NCBI GenBank assembly: GCA_050948785.1
Contig: JBMNEM010000002.1
Span: 124,001 to 188,000, forward strand
DNA: 64,000 nt
Reading direction: 5' to 3'
Source: JAAZMI01 sp050948785
GTDB taxonomy: Bacteria > Bacillota > Dethiobacteria > DTU022 > UBA8154
Shown one piece after another: positions 54,075 to 63,066 of the stretch. The position numbers and the translations under genes were made by a program. The notes beneath the pieces were generated by a model. That model was not told where the DNA came from, did no database searches, and worked only from the letters and a program-made list of their open reading frames with translations. The stretch's first letter is position 1. Every line of letters begins with the position of its first letter.

Positions 54075-55193
54075 TCAGATTTCACCACGTTCTTTACGGA
54101 TGGCTTGCATTTTTTCGTAGGCGTCGAACAAGGTATCATCCAGGGGGATGATCTCATCGTCGCTCTTTCTGACCAGGGATCTGGCGCCTGTAGGACAATT
54201 GCTAACGCACTGGCCGCAGCCTACACAACGATCGGGCTCGCTGACAACAGATTTCTTTTCATCGTCAAGGGAACTGCACTGTGTTGGGCACTTGGTAACG
54301 CAGGTGCCGCAGCCGGAGCATTTATCACGGTCAACATTGACCTTATAGTGGGAAACATGTGCGGTTGCAGCGCCGCCAAAACTCTTGGTCATCTGGAGAA
54401 GACCGCACCTATCGACAGCACAACTACACATAACTTCGCCTTCCTTGGAGTTGGCTACGTGCAGGCACAGCCCCAATTTAATGCTTTCATCAATTATATC
54501 GATAGCTTCCTGCATGGTGAGTTCCCGGCCGATTCCAATGTCAATGTAAAAACGGGCCATATCGTCAAAGGCCAAACAGACTTCTTTGCGAGGATCGTCA
54601 TAGCCTCCGCCTGCAGCAGTTGTAATTCTGCACAGGCATTTGGAAACAGCGAATAGTTTTTTGGATTTGATCAGGGCCACCGCGTCATCAAAAGGCAGGA
54701 GTTCATTTTCAACAACCAGATTGGAGTTGATCGGTACAGAACGGAAGAAAGGAATTTCTGTGCTTCCGAACCATTGTTTGCCCCAAACTTCAGCGGCATG
54801 AGCACCATAATCCTGTAACCAGTCGGCTTTACCTTCTTTGATATCTTTGTCAACTTCGTCTACGCCGAATTCAAGAAATCCGTGTGCTACGGGGACCACG
54901 CGGTAAGAATTTTTCTCACCTTCACGGCATCTTCTGTAAATAAGACCTTTCATGGTCATATCTTCCAGGATCTTTTCCGCCTCTTCAACTTTTCTGCCAG
55001 AAACCTTGGCATATTCATCAGCTGTAAAGAACTTATCGATCTCCATTTCCAACACATAGGCTGCGTCTTCAGGTGTAAAAAATCTTTCAAGCAGGGAAAA
55101 TTCCACACCGCTGTCGGTAGGACCGTAGCCAAATGCGAGGGAATTCATACGATCTCTTAATTTAACATATATTTCTGCCGGATTCTTTTTCAA
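54075..55193 (-). CDS. Winged-helix/Cys-motif/ferredoxin protein, paralog 3
   Basis: 372 residues from TTG 55193 (AGAGGTG upstream; the frame goes back to 55226 without a site). N-terminal winged-helix-like KFFTADEYAKVSGRKVEEAEKILEDMTMKGLIYRR; central FAVSKCLCRITT, KEVCLAFDDMARFYIDIGIGRE and VMCSCAVDRCGLL, the same Cys positions as in paralogs 1 and 2; two [4Fe-4S] motifs CSGCGTCVTKCP and CVGCGQCVSNCP; charged helical tail. First gene of the minus-strand cluster. Function unknown. Confidence 0.75.
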   Translation of the reverse strand: MKKNPAEIYVKLRDRMNSLAFGYGPTDSGVEFSLLERFFTPEDAAYVLEMEIDKFFTADEYAKVSGRKVEEAEKILEDMTMKGLIYRRCREGEKNSYRVVPVAHGFLEFGVDEVDKDIKEGKADWLQDYGAHAAEVWGKQWFGSTEIPFFRSVPINSNLVVENELLPFDDAVALIKSKKLFAVSKCLCRITTAAGGGYDDPRKEVCLAFDDMARFYIDIGIGRELTMQEAIDIIDESIKLGLCLHVANSKEGEVMCSCAVDRCGLLQMTKSFGGAATAHVSHYKVNVDRDKCSGCGTCVTKCPTQCSSLDDEKKSVVSEPDRCVGCGQCVSNCPTGARSLVRKSDDEIIPLDDTLFDAYEKMQAIRKERGEI

Positions 55194-55507
55194 AGAAAGC
55201 ACCTCTTTCTTAATGTTTTGCGCCAAAAATCATTTCAAGTCCAAATTGATGCATCAGTTTTTATGTTTAATGCAGCCAAAATATCCCCGGTTATTTGATC
55301 ATTTTATTCTCACCCTTGGCTATCGTAATCACAGGACATTGCAGGACGGGTGTATTCAAAACTTTCCCAGTAATCTAAATATTCAAGATTAATCAAAACC
55401 CAATACGGCTCTCTCCACCATGCTATCATTCAAATGGCAGCCGCTCACGATGTTGATCTACAGTAGGTCCCAGCATGTTTCTCTTTTGCTTTAGTGTCTA
55501 CAATTAA

Positions 55508-55675
55508 TTATAAAGACTTACACAATCGCGTCAATGGTAAATACCGGTTCGTCACCACATCACCTCCAGCTAAAATATCTTCATCGGTAGCTTGATACGT
55601 CTCGGTGTCTACTTTAGCCACACTGTTCCGGTTTAGTTGCATTTTGCTGCCTTCCAACATTTTGCCCCATTCGGT
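55508..55675 (-). pseudogene. Fragment of a GltD-like oxidoreductase
   Basis: Without a start codon the frame reads EWGKMLEGSKMQLNRNSV, ATDEDILAGGDVVTNR, then continues as FTIDAIV in a shifted frame. These are the last FAD-binding blocks of the same family as the 50735-53446 fusion (which has EWGNLLDGSKVELN and FAGGD). The rest of 55194-55507 and 55676-56008 holds no gene apart from the hairpin below. Confidence 0.65.
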
Positions 55676-55827
55676 CGGTAAGTTTATACAGAACCTCCTT
55701 TACTTTTTATAATAATTATACACTGACACCAAAAAGATGAACATGTATTGATCTATTAAAAAAAGTTGCCTTATTGTGCGCTTACTACATCATTCTATAT
55801 GCTTATGTGATAAAATTAACATAAAGA

Positions 55828-55862
55828 AAGGACTTTTTATGCTAGTAGCACAAAAAGTCCTT
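55828..55862. terminator. Hairpin, possible terminator
   Basis: AAGGACTTTTT (55828-55838) and AAAAAGTCCTT (55852-55862), 13-base loop. AT-rich tails on both strands. Confidence 0.5.
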
Positions 55863-56008
55863 CCAAGAGCTTTCATGAGGAAATTTATCCGCTAAATATT
55901 GACACACTAGTTGAATTCCCGCGGTTTATCAATTAAACTGTAGATGAACGGATGGGAATAATCTGTACTCCCGGCAAGCTGCAACGGCCGGTTAAGGGGA
56001 AGTCAAGC

Positions 56009-56377
56009 ATGCATTTGAAACACAGTGTTCTCGAGCTGGAAACCACTGCGCGGGAGGCGCTTTACGATATCACCGCACAGGTCAGGGCAGAGGTGGAGCA
56101 AAGCGGCATTAAAAACGGGCTGGTTTCGGTTTACGCCCAGGGGGCCACGGCGGCGATCATGATCCAGGAAAACTGGGACGAGAGCGTGCAAAATGACGTG
56201 GTCACGCTGCTGCGCAAACTGATCCCCCGCGGCGGCTGGGAACATGACCGGCAGGACGGCAACGCCGACGCCCACCTCAAGTCGGGGCTGGTCGGCCCCG
56301 GCGAAACTATCCCCCTCATCAACGGCAGCCTGGGCCTCTCCACCTGCCGCGTCGTCGTGACTGTGATCGGCACCTGA
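56009..56377 (+). CDS. YjbQ family protein (UPF0047)
   Basis: 122 residues from ATG 56009 (AAGGGGA upstream). Family motifs: SGIKNGLVSVYAQGATAAIMIQEN, GGWEHDRQDGNADAHLKSGLVGPGETIPLINGSLGLSTCRVVVTVIG. YjbQ proteins have weak thiamine-phosphate synthase activity in some cases; their real role is not settled. Slightly shorter than usual (about 135). Confidence 0.88.
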   Translation: MHLKHSVLELETTAREALYDITAQVRAEVEQSGIKNGLVSVYAQGATAAIMIQENWDESVQNDVVTLLRKLIPRGGWEHDRQDGNADAHLKSGLVGPGETIPLINGSLGLSTCRVVVTVIGT

Positions 56378-56550
56378 CCTGAGAATTCTTGATGCCAAAG
56401 CTCTAAAGGCTATCCCGAAATAGCACTTTAATATTTCATTTTCTGCTGGTGAAGCAAAGCCTCATGGGGGTCTATGAGTCGTAAAATAGTAAATTAAAAG
56501 CTTGTTAAAGCGGGCCCGGCAACATCCATCCCGAATCGTGTAATTTGCAC

Positions 56551-56585
56551 AAAAAGCCCCTACCTTTTTCAGGTAGGGGCTTTTT
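56551..56585. terminator. Bidirectional terminator between yjbQ and the ABC exporter
   Basis: AAAAAGCCCCTACCT (56551-56565) and AGGTAGGGGCTTTTT (56571-56585) with a five-base loop; T runs on both strands. The genes converge here. Confidence 0.92.
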
Positions 56586-56615
56586 GCAACCACATCCCGT
56601 ATGAAGTACGGCAAG

Positions 56616-58439
56616 CTATTGCTGGGCCACATCTTCTAAAAAGATCTGGCTCTCGTATAGATCCCTGAACAGGCGGCTGTGCATATAGACCTGTTCCTGC
56701 CGCCCCGAGGCCTCAATGCTTCCCTCATTGAGGACATAAATCCGGTCCACCAGCTCCAGGAGCACAAAACGATGCGCGATGATAATGCCGGTTCTATTTT
56801 TTAGCATCAGCTGCAGCGCCTGCTTAAGAGTGGTTTCTGTGGAACTGTCCAGGCTGGAAGTGGCTTCATCCAGCACCAGGATCAGGGGATCCGACAGAAA
56901 CACCCTGACCAGGGCAATAATCTGCTTCTGGCCGCCGGAAAGGCGCTCCCCCCGGCGGCCTACTTTTGTCTGGTAACCCTGGGGAAGCTTTTCTATCAAG
57001 GGGTGAACCCCCAATTTTCTGGCGGCACTGATCACTGTTTCATCAGCTGCCGCCGGATTACCGTAACGCATATTTTCCATCACTGTGGTAGAAAACAAAA
57101 ATGGCTCCTGGGGAACTACCGCCAGAATTTTTCTCAGCTGCGCTGCAGGAATTTCGTTTATGCCCACCCCATCAATAAGAATTTGGCCTGCTTGGACCTC
57201 ATACAGGCGGGCCAACAGTTTTACAATGGTGGTTTTTCCTGCCCCGGAAAGGCCCACCAGAGCGGTCGTGCTGCCCGGTTCAAAATGCATGTTTATTTTT
57301 TTGAGCACAGAATTACCCCGGGTATAGGCAAAAGTTACATTGCAAATATCAATTCTACCCTCAAATTCAACAGGTGCAGCACCGACACCGCTATCATCCT
57401 CAGGTTCCACTATCTCCGGCTCTAACTGCAGGTATTCATAGATCCTGTCCAAAGAAGCACCTGCCGCTTGGATCACATTATATATCTGACTGATTTCCCG
57501 TACCGGGCGGTAAAATCTTTCCACATACTGCAGAAATGCTGCCAGCAGCCCCACGCTGATCACCCCACCGGCAGCAAGCCGCCCGCCGTACCACAAAACA
57601 AGGGCCGTTCCGACACTGCCGACAAAAAATATCAAGGGGAAAAACAGGGCAAAAATGCCCATGGCCCGCAGGTTGGCTTCCATATTATCCCTGTTCATGA
57701 TTTCAAATTTCTCGATGTTTGTTTCATTGCGGTACAGCGCCTGCACAACTTTATTGGCCGTAATATTCTCCTGCAGCTCGGAGTTGATCTCAGCAATTTT
57801 TTTCCTGACCTCATGAAAAGCGGCGCGCAGTTTCCTGCCAAAATATCTGGTAAAGAAATAAATAACAGGAACTGTTGTCCAGGTCAGGAGAGCAAGCTTG
57901 GCATTGAGGAACAGCATCATCCCCATAATCGCGGCAATAGTTAACAAGTCACCGATTAACCCCACCAACCCTGTAGAAATAAGGTCCGACAGAGTATTGA
58001 TATCATTAATCAGCCGGGACATGATTTCACCGGGAGAGCGCTTGATAAAAAAATCAAGGGATAACCCTTCGAGGTGGGCAAAAAAATCCTGACGTATATT
58101 ATAAATTACTTTTTCCCCGGCAGCCCCGGCCAGGTAAGTCTGCCAGTACGAACCCAGCCATAAAACACCATTAACGCCAATGTAGAGCAAAGTGATAAAT
58201 GTAAGCCCCCTGAGATCACCGCCGGCAATATAGCGGTCAATTGCTTTCATGATCAGATAAGGGCCGGCAGCGGTACAGGCAGTCACGAGCGAAGCAGCAG
58301 CCAGGGCACCAAGGAGACTTGGACAGTAGGGTTTTACATATTTCCAAAAGAACTTGAGGACTTCGCTATTTATATCGGAAAAACGAAAGTTTTCTTCCTG
58401 CCGGGAAGAATACCTCTGGAAGGGACCTCCTCTTTTCAT
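56616..58439 (-). CDS. ABC exporter half-transporter (second gene)
   Basis: 607 residues: six membrane helices (FFWKYVKPYCPSLLGALAAASLV to about residue 310) and a C-terminal ATPase with Walker A LVGLSGAGKTTIVKL, signature LSGGQKQ, Walker B LILVLDEATSSLD and the H-loop IIIAHRF. Both catalytic Glu and signature are normal here and in its partner gene, so both ATP sites look competent. Type IV exporter similar to MsbA/BmrCD-type drug or lipid pumps; substrate unknown. Overlaps the partner by four bases. Confidence 0.9.
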   Translation of the reverse strand: MKRGGPFQRYSSRQEENFRFSDINSEVLKFFWKYVKPYCPSLLGALAAASLVTACTAAGPYLIMKAIDRYIAGGDLRGLTFITLLYIGVNGVLWLGSYWQTYLAGAAGEKVIYNIRQDFFAHLEGLSLDFFIKRSPGEIMSRLINDINTLSDLISTGLVGLIGDLLTIAAIMGMMLFLNAKLALLTWTTVPVIYFFTRYFGRKLRAAFHEVRKKIAEINSELQENITANKVVQALYRNETNIEKFEIMNRDNMEANLRAMGIFALFFPLIFFVGSVGTALVLWYGGRLAAGGVISVGLLAAFLQYVERFYRPVREISQIYNVIQAAGASLDRIYEYLQLEPEIVEPEDDSGVGAAPVEFEGRIDICNVTFAYTRGNSVLKKINMHFEPGSTTALVGLSGAGKTTIVKLLARLYEVQAGQILIDGVGINEIPAAQLRKILAVVPQEPFLFSTTVMENMRYGNPAAADETVISAARKLGVHPLIEKLPQGYQTKVGRRGERLSGGQKQIIALVRVFLSDPLILVLDEATSSLDSSTETTLKQALQLMLKNRTGIIIAHRFVLLELVDRIYVLNEGSIEASGRQEQVYMHSRLFRDLYESQIFLEDVAQQ

Positions 58440-60199
58440 TGATCCGGCCTCCTTTCTCTGTGATCATGATTGCCGGGAATATTTTTGTTCTGTAAAAAAT
58501 ATTCATAAAACCGGCTGTACATACCTCCTGCCGCCAGGAGGTCCTGGTGGCTGCCTGACTCCACAATCCGGCCCTGGGAAAGAACCAGGATTTTATCTGC
58601 ATTCTGTACTGTCCACAGCCGGTGGGCTATGACAAAGACTGTCCGGTTCTTGATGACTTCCTGCAGTGCTGTATGCAGGGCACCTTCTGTCTGTGCATCC
58701 AGTTCAGAAGTTGCCTCGTCTAAAATGAGCAGTTTTGGATTGGTAAGTAGAACCCTGGCAATGGCCAGACGCTGCCTCTCCCCACCGGAAAGTGTCATTC
58801 CCCTGGCGCCTACCTGCGTATGATAACCCTGAGGCAGATCGGAAATAAAATCATGAATCTGGGCCAGCCTGGCTGCTTTTTCAATTTCTGCCAAAGAAGC
58901 AGAAGGTTTGCCGTAAGCAATATTCTCCTTAATAGAAGCATTAAAAATAAAGGTGTCCTGAAAGACAACACCAACCTGCTGTCGCAAACTTTCCAGGGTA
59001 ACTTCTTTTACGTCGTGGCCGTCAATTGTAATCCTGCCTTTTGATGGTTCGTAAAACCTGGCCAGAAGATGGATGAGGGTAGTTTTACCGGTACCGGTAG
59101 AACCCACCAGTGCCACTATCTGTCCCGGCTCCGCTGTAAAATTGATCTCCTTTAATACCTGGTTCTTCCCATCATATGCAAAATAAACATCTTCATAACA
59201 AACCCTGCCCTTTACCGGCGGCAGGGGATAAGCACCGGGCACATCCTTGATGTCTGATTTCCATTGCAAAATCTCAATCACGCGCTGTCCGGCAGCCGAC
59301 GCCCGGGTTACAACGCTCACCATTCTTCCAGTCAACCGGATCGTCCGGACCAGCATCCCCATATATGTTACAAAACCAACCAGTACACCCGGGGAAACGC
59401 GCCCCCCGATCACCGCCCGTCCACCGCTCCACAAAGCAGCAGCCGCGGCCAGGGCCGCCAGGAATTGCACATAAGGCTGCCACAACGCAGATATTTTTAA
59501 CACACTGAGCGTGGTGGAGAGATACTCTTCATGCTGCCGGCCGAATTTTTTCAGTTCATAATCCTCACTGCCGGTCAACTTTACCAGGCTGATGCCCATT
59601 AAACTTTCTTCCAGTATATTGTTCATTTTCCCTAACTGCCGGTTAATCCTGCTAAAACCCGGCTGAACCCTACCGGCATAAATAACAATTCCGTGGACTA
59701 TGGCCGGTGTAATGAATAAAAAGACCAACCCCAGCTGCCAGTCCCAGTAAAACATGACGGCCATAATTCCTATGATCGTCATGATATTGGCCATAATATT
59801 TACGATCGCCAGACCAAAAAAATTGTTCAATATTCTGGTATCCACCGTCAGCCGGGACATGATATCCCCGGTGCCGGCACCATCAAAAAATGAAAAAGAT
59901 AATGTATGTAAATGACGGTACAAAATATTACGCAGCCGAAAGAGAGCATTCTGGCCCAGATACTCTGCCAGGTAACGGGCCCCGAAATTGCAACTTATCT
60001 GCAGCAGTGAAAAGAAAATCATGACCAGCGCTGCCGCCCCCAGCAGATGTTCTTTTCCGGTTACAATCAGATTGTCTATAGCATAACGGATCACCCAGGG
60101 TGGAGCCAGGCCCGACATTGTAGACAGGATAACCAAAAGCAGTGTCAGCAAAAGCAGTCCCGGGGAGGGCCGGGCCAGCTTCCAGAGTTTGTATAACAT
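58436..60199 (-). CDS. ABC exporter half-transporter (first gene)
   Basis: 587 residues: membrane part with LLLLTLLLVILSTMSGLAPPW and four or five more segments, then ATPase with Walker A LVGSTGTGKTTLIHL, signature LSGGERQRLAIARVLLTNPKLLILDEATSELD, H-loop VIAHRL. Together with 56616-58439 it forms a heterodimeric exporter. ATG 60199 begins with LWKLARPSPG, typical cytoplasmic elbow helix. Confidence 0.9.
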   Translation of the reverse strand: MLYKLWKLARPSPGLLLLTLLLVILSTMSGLAPPWVIRYAIDNLIVTGKEHLLGAAALVMIFFSLLQISCNFGARYLAEYLGQNALFRLRNILYRHLHTLSFSFFDGAGTGDIMSRLTVDTRILNNFFGLAIVNIMANIMTIIGIMAVMFYWDWQLGLVFLFITPAIVHGIVIYAGRVQPGFSRINRQLGKMNNILEESLMGISLVKLTGSEDYELKKFGRQHEEYLSTTLSVLKISALWQPYVQFLAALAAAAALWSGGRAVIGGRVSPGVLVGFVTYMGMLVRTIRLTGRMVSVVTRASAAGQRVIEILQWKSDIKDVPGAYPLPPVKGRVCYEDVYFAYDGKNQVLKEINFTAEPGQIVALVGSTGTGKTTLIHLLARFYEPSKGRITIDGHDVKEVTLESLRQQVGVVFQDTFIFNASIKENIAYGKPSASLAEIEKAARLAQIHDFISDLPQGYHTQVGARGMTLSGGERQRLAIARVLLTNPKLLILDEATSELDAQTEGALHTALQEVIKNRTVFVIAHRLWTVQNADKILVLSQGRIVESGSHQDLLAAGGMYSRFYEYFLQNKNIPGNHDHRERRPDQ

Positions 60200-60240
60200 T
60201 ATTTAAACCTCCAATAACTACCATAGACCAGGCACGTCCT

Positions 60241-60330
60241 GAGCGCAAGCCCCGCGGCCGGACTCATCAACCGGCAAACCAGGTAGCTCCCCCATAGGGC
60301 GGCGCGCACCGAGCGCAAGCCCCGCGGCCG
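60241..60330. repeat. 20-base direct repeat pair
   Basis: GAGCGCAAGCCCCGCGGCCG at 60241-60260 and again exactly at 60311-60330, 70 bases apart, between the exporter and importer genes. No gene in 60200-60447. Confidence 0.85.
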
Positions 60331-60447
60331 AACTGCTGTTTTAGGGCTTTGCAAACAACTTCCTTCCAGGTTTCTTCTTTTTCGACAATCCAGAAAAATG
60401 ACCGTGTAGAAAAATGCCTGTCGGGGCAGCGGGGATCGGGCTTCAAA

Positions 60448-62175
60448 TCAGACCAGATCCCTGAAGGACTCCTGCAGTAGTTGTTTTGTATAAACATGTT
60501 CCGGTTTTTCAAATACTTCAAAGGATACGCCTTCTTCCACAATTTCGCCCTGATACATGACATATACTTTATCGGCAACTTTCCGGGCCAGGTGTAGGTC
60601 ATGGGTGATATATAACATGGCAAACCCATTTCTGTTTTGAAGTCCCTTAAGTTCCCTTAAAAGGTTGGCCTGGGTTGAAGGGTCCAGCATGGAAGTCACT
60701 TCATCTGCAATTAACAACTTCGGCTTTGTGGTCAACGACCGCGCGATGGCCACCCGCTGGCGCTGTCCACCGCTTAAGGCGTGGCAATAGCGATTTAAAA
60801 AATCATTGGAAACCGGTAATTGCACTTTCTGCAAAGCCTTGATCGCCTCTGCTTCTCTTTCTTTTTTATTACCCCACTTAATTATATCCAGCGGTTCTTT
60901 CACCACATCCAGAACGCTCATGCGGTCACTGGTGGCAGAAAACGGGTCCTGGAAGATAATTTGCATACCCTCCAGCATTTTGGTGGCCCATCTTCCCACT
61001 ACCTTTTTATTTTTATAGAATATTTTGCCGGCATCCGCCTTTAAAACTCCCACTAAAATATGGGCCAGGGTAGATTTGCCGGAGCCGGATTCACCCACGA
61101 GGGCGATTACTTCACCGCTTTTTATTTCCAGGCTGACATCCTTTACAGCCTCAATTTCCATATTTTTTAATTTATAGGTCTTTTTTATCCCTTCGGCCCT
61201 GAGAAAAGTTTCAATTCCCCCCTTGTGGCATGCGACCATGCGTTCAAGAGCTACATACTCGAGCGAGGGCCGGGAATAATTGCAGCTTTCTTCACTCTGA
61301 CAGCACCGGGAATAAAAAGCGCAGCCCTTTGCAGAATTATCCGCAGTAGGTTCACCTTCAATCCCCCACAAGTCCTTGTACTTAAAAAGATTGGGGGAAG
61401 AATTCAGCAGGCCGCGCGTATAACAGTGCATGGGGTTCTTGAGCACTTCCGAGGTAATTCCCATCTCGATTACACGCCCGCAGTACATGGTCATTAACCT
61501 GGAAGTAAGCTTTTTAACCACTCCCAGATCATGGGAGATGATCATCATCGTAAAACCCAACTTTTTTTGCAGGTTTTGCAATAACTGCAAAATTTCATTT
61601 TTACTCAGGGGATCCAATGCCGTGGTAGGTTCGTCAACAATTAATAATTTCGGGTTACAGGACAGGGCCATGGCCACCAGCACCCGCTGCCTCATCCCCC
61701 CTGATAACTGGTGCGGGTAATGGTGCCGCCAGTGCGGGTCCAGACCCACCATTTCCAAAAGGTTGACCACTCTTTGGTCAACCTCAGCAGAAGATACGTC
61801 GTAATGGGTTTTTATCGGTTCTCCTATTTGCTCTCTGATGTTCAGGACAGGATTGAGCACTTCCAGGGAATTTTGGAATACCAGGGCAATCTCTTTCCAA
61901 CGGTATTCTCTCAATTTACTTTCCGGCAGCCCCACCAGGTTTTGTCCGTTGTAAATTATCTCTCCGGCAACGGCACCCTCGTCCTCTTTGATCAGCCCTG
62001 TTATCCCCAGGGCCAGAGAACTTTTCCCGCACCCTGATTCGCCGATAATCCCCAGGCACTCATGTTTCCCCAGCTGCACGGAAACGCCGTCAACAGCCTT
62101 TACCGGAGGGTGAACATGATCATACGTTATAGATAAATTTTTTACTTCCAGCAAAAACTTGCTCTCAGCAGTCAA
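60448..62175 (-). CDS. Peptide/nickel ABC importer, fused double ATPase (DppD-DppF type)
   Basis: 575 residues holding two ABC ATPase domains in one chain. First: Walker A IIGESGCGKSSLALG, signature LSGGMRQRVLVAMAL, Walker B KLLIVDEPTTALD, and the C-terminal Cys-rich oligopeptide-type motif with CAFYSRC and CHKGG near residue 290-318. Second: GESGSGKSTLAHI, LSGGQRQRVAIARSL, KLLIADEVTSMLD (Val where Pro is usual). Normally these are two proteins; the fusion keeps both sites. It works with the permeases at 62201 and 63067 to import dipeptides, oligopeptides or nickel chelates; the hyp genes upstream make nickel attractive, but nothing here proves it. Confidence 0.9.
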   Translation of the reverse strand: MTAESKFLLEVKNLSITYDHVHPPVKAVDGVSVQLGKHECLGIIGESGCGKSSLALGITGLIKEDEGAVAGEIIYNGQNLVGLPESKLREYRWKEIALVFQNSLEVLNPVLNIREQIGEPIKTHYDVSSAEVDQRVVNLLEMVGLDPHWRHHYPHQLSGGMRQRVLVAMALSCNPKLLIVDEPTTALDPLSKNEILQLLQNLQKKLGFTMMIISHDLGVVKKLTSRLMTMYCGRVIEMGITSEVLKNPMHCYTRGLLNSSPNLFKYKDLWGIEGEPTADNSAKGCAFYSRCCQSEESCNYSRPSLEYVALERMVACHKGGIETFLRAEGIKKTYKLKNMEIEAVKDVSLEIKSGEVIALVGESGSGKSTLAHILVGVLKADAGKIFYKNKKVVGRWATKMLEGMQIIFQDPFSATSDRMSVLDVVKEPLDIIKWGNKKEREAEAIKALQKVQLPVSNDFLNRYCHALSGGQRQRVAIARSLTTKPKLLIADEVTSMLDPSTQANLLRELKGLQNRNGFAMLYITHDLHLARKVADKVYVMYQGEIVEEGVSFEVFEKPEHVYTKQLLQESFRDLV

Positions 62176-62200
62176 AACAATTCCCCCTTAAAGGAAGGTG

Positions 62201-63064
62201 TCAACTTCTAAGACGCGGGTTAACTATTCTTTCCAATTCACGACTGATAAAAGCCAGGGAAAGAACGATCAAAGTTAACGCCAACCATGGATATAACAGC
62301 CACCATTTCCAGAATTCCGTGAAATATATTCCCCGAAAACTGGTGGCATGATTGATGATTAAACCCCAGCTTTTGGATGTGGGGTCCCCCAACCCCAAAA
62401 AGGAAAGCCCGGCTTCGGAAACAATGGCCCTCCCTGTCAGCCTGATCATATTTACAGCCATCAAAGGGAAAACTGCCGGGAAAAAATGCTTCCACATCAG
62501 ATACCAGGCCCCAGCGCCGTATGTCTCCGCCGATTTGATATAACTATGTTCCTTGAGCATCAAGATCTGGGAACGAACAATTCTGGCGGGGAAAACCCAG
62601 GAAAACAAGGCCAGCACAATAATAATATTCAGGACACTGGGGCCCAGAAAGGCGGCCAGCACAATCATCAGCGGAAAGTCCGGCAGGACAATCATGATAT
62701 CAATCATCCTCATGATCACCTTATCAATCCACCCGCCCAGGTATCCGGCGATAATACCGATAAGGCCGCCACCCAAAGCTGCCAAAAATGCTGTACCGAA
62801 ACCCACGATCAGGCTGATCCTGGCTCCGTGGCAAATTTGAGCCCAAAGATCAATACCCAGATCGTCAGTACCCAACAGGTGGTCTTTCCCCGGCGGGGAC
62901 AAAGCAGGACCCGAAGAAGATTTATGAGAATGCATGGAGACATTGGGAGCAAATAAGGCCGCCAAAAAGATAAGCAAAATTACAATAAGGCTTACTTTTC
63001 CCAGCAGAGAAAACTCCCTGACCTTTTTTAATAATTTCAGCAGTAATTCATGTATTCCAGCCAC
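62201..63064 (-). CDS. Peptide/nickel ABC importer permease, DppC type
   Basis: 287 residues from GTG 63064, six bases after GGGAGG (the frame extends two codons to a TTG that overlaps the stop of the upstream permease). Five or six membrane segments, DHLLGTDDLGIDLWAQICHGARISLIVGFG at the start and the EAA loop SAETYGAGAWYLMWKHFFPAV. Typical DppC/OppC/NikC. 25 bases separate it from the ATPase gene. Confidence 0.92.
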   Translation of the reverse strand: MAGIHELLLKLLKKVREFSLLGKVSLIVILLIFLAALFAPNVSMHSHKSSSGPALSPPGKDHLLGTDDLGIDLWAQICHGARISLIVGFGTAFLAALGGGLIGIIAGYLGGWIDKVIMRMIDIMIVLPDFPLMIVLAAFLGPSVLNIIIVLALFSWVFPARIVRSQILMLKEHSYIKSAETYGAGAWYLMWKHFFPAVFPLMAVNMIRLTGRAIVSEAGLSFLGLGDPTSKSWGLIINHATSFRGIYFTEFWKWWLLYPWLALTLIVLSLAFISRELERIVNPRLRS

Positions 63065-63066
63065 AA

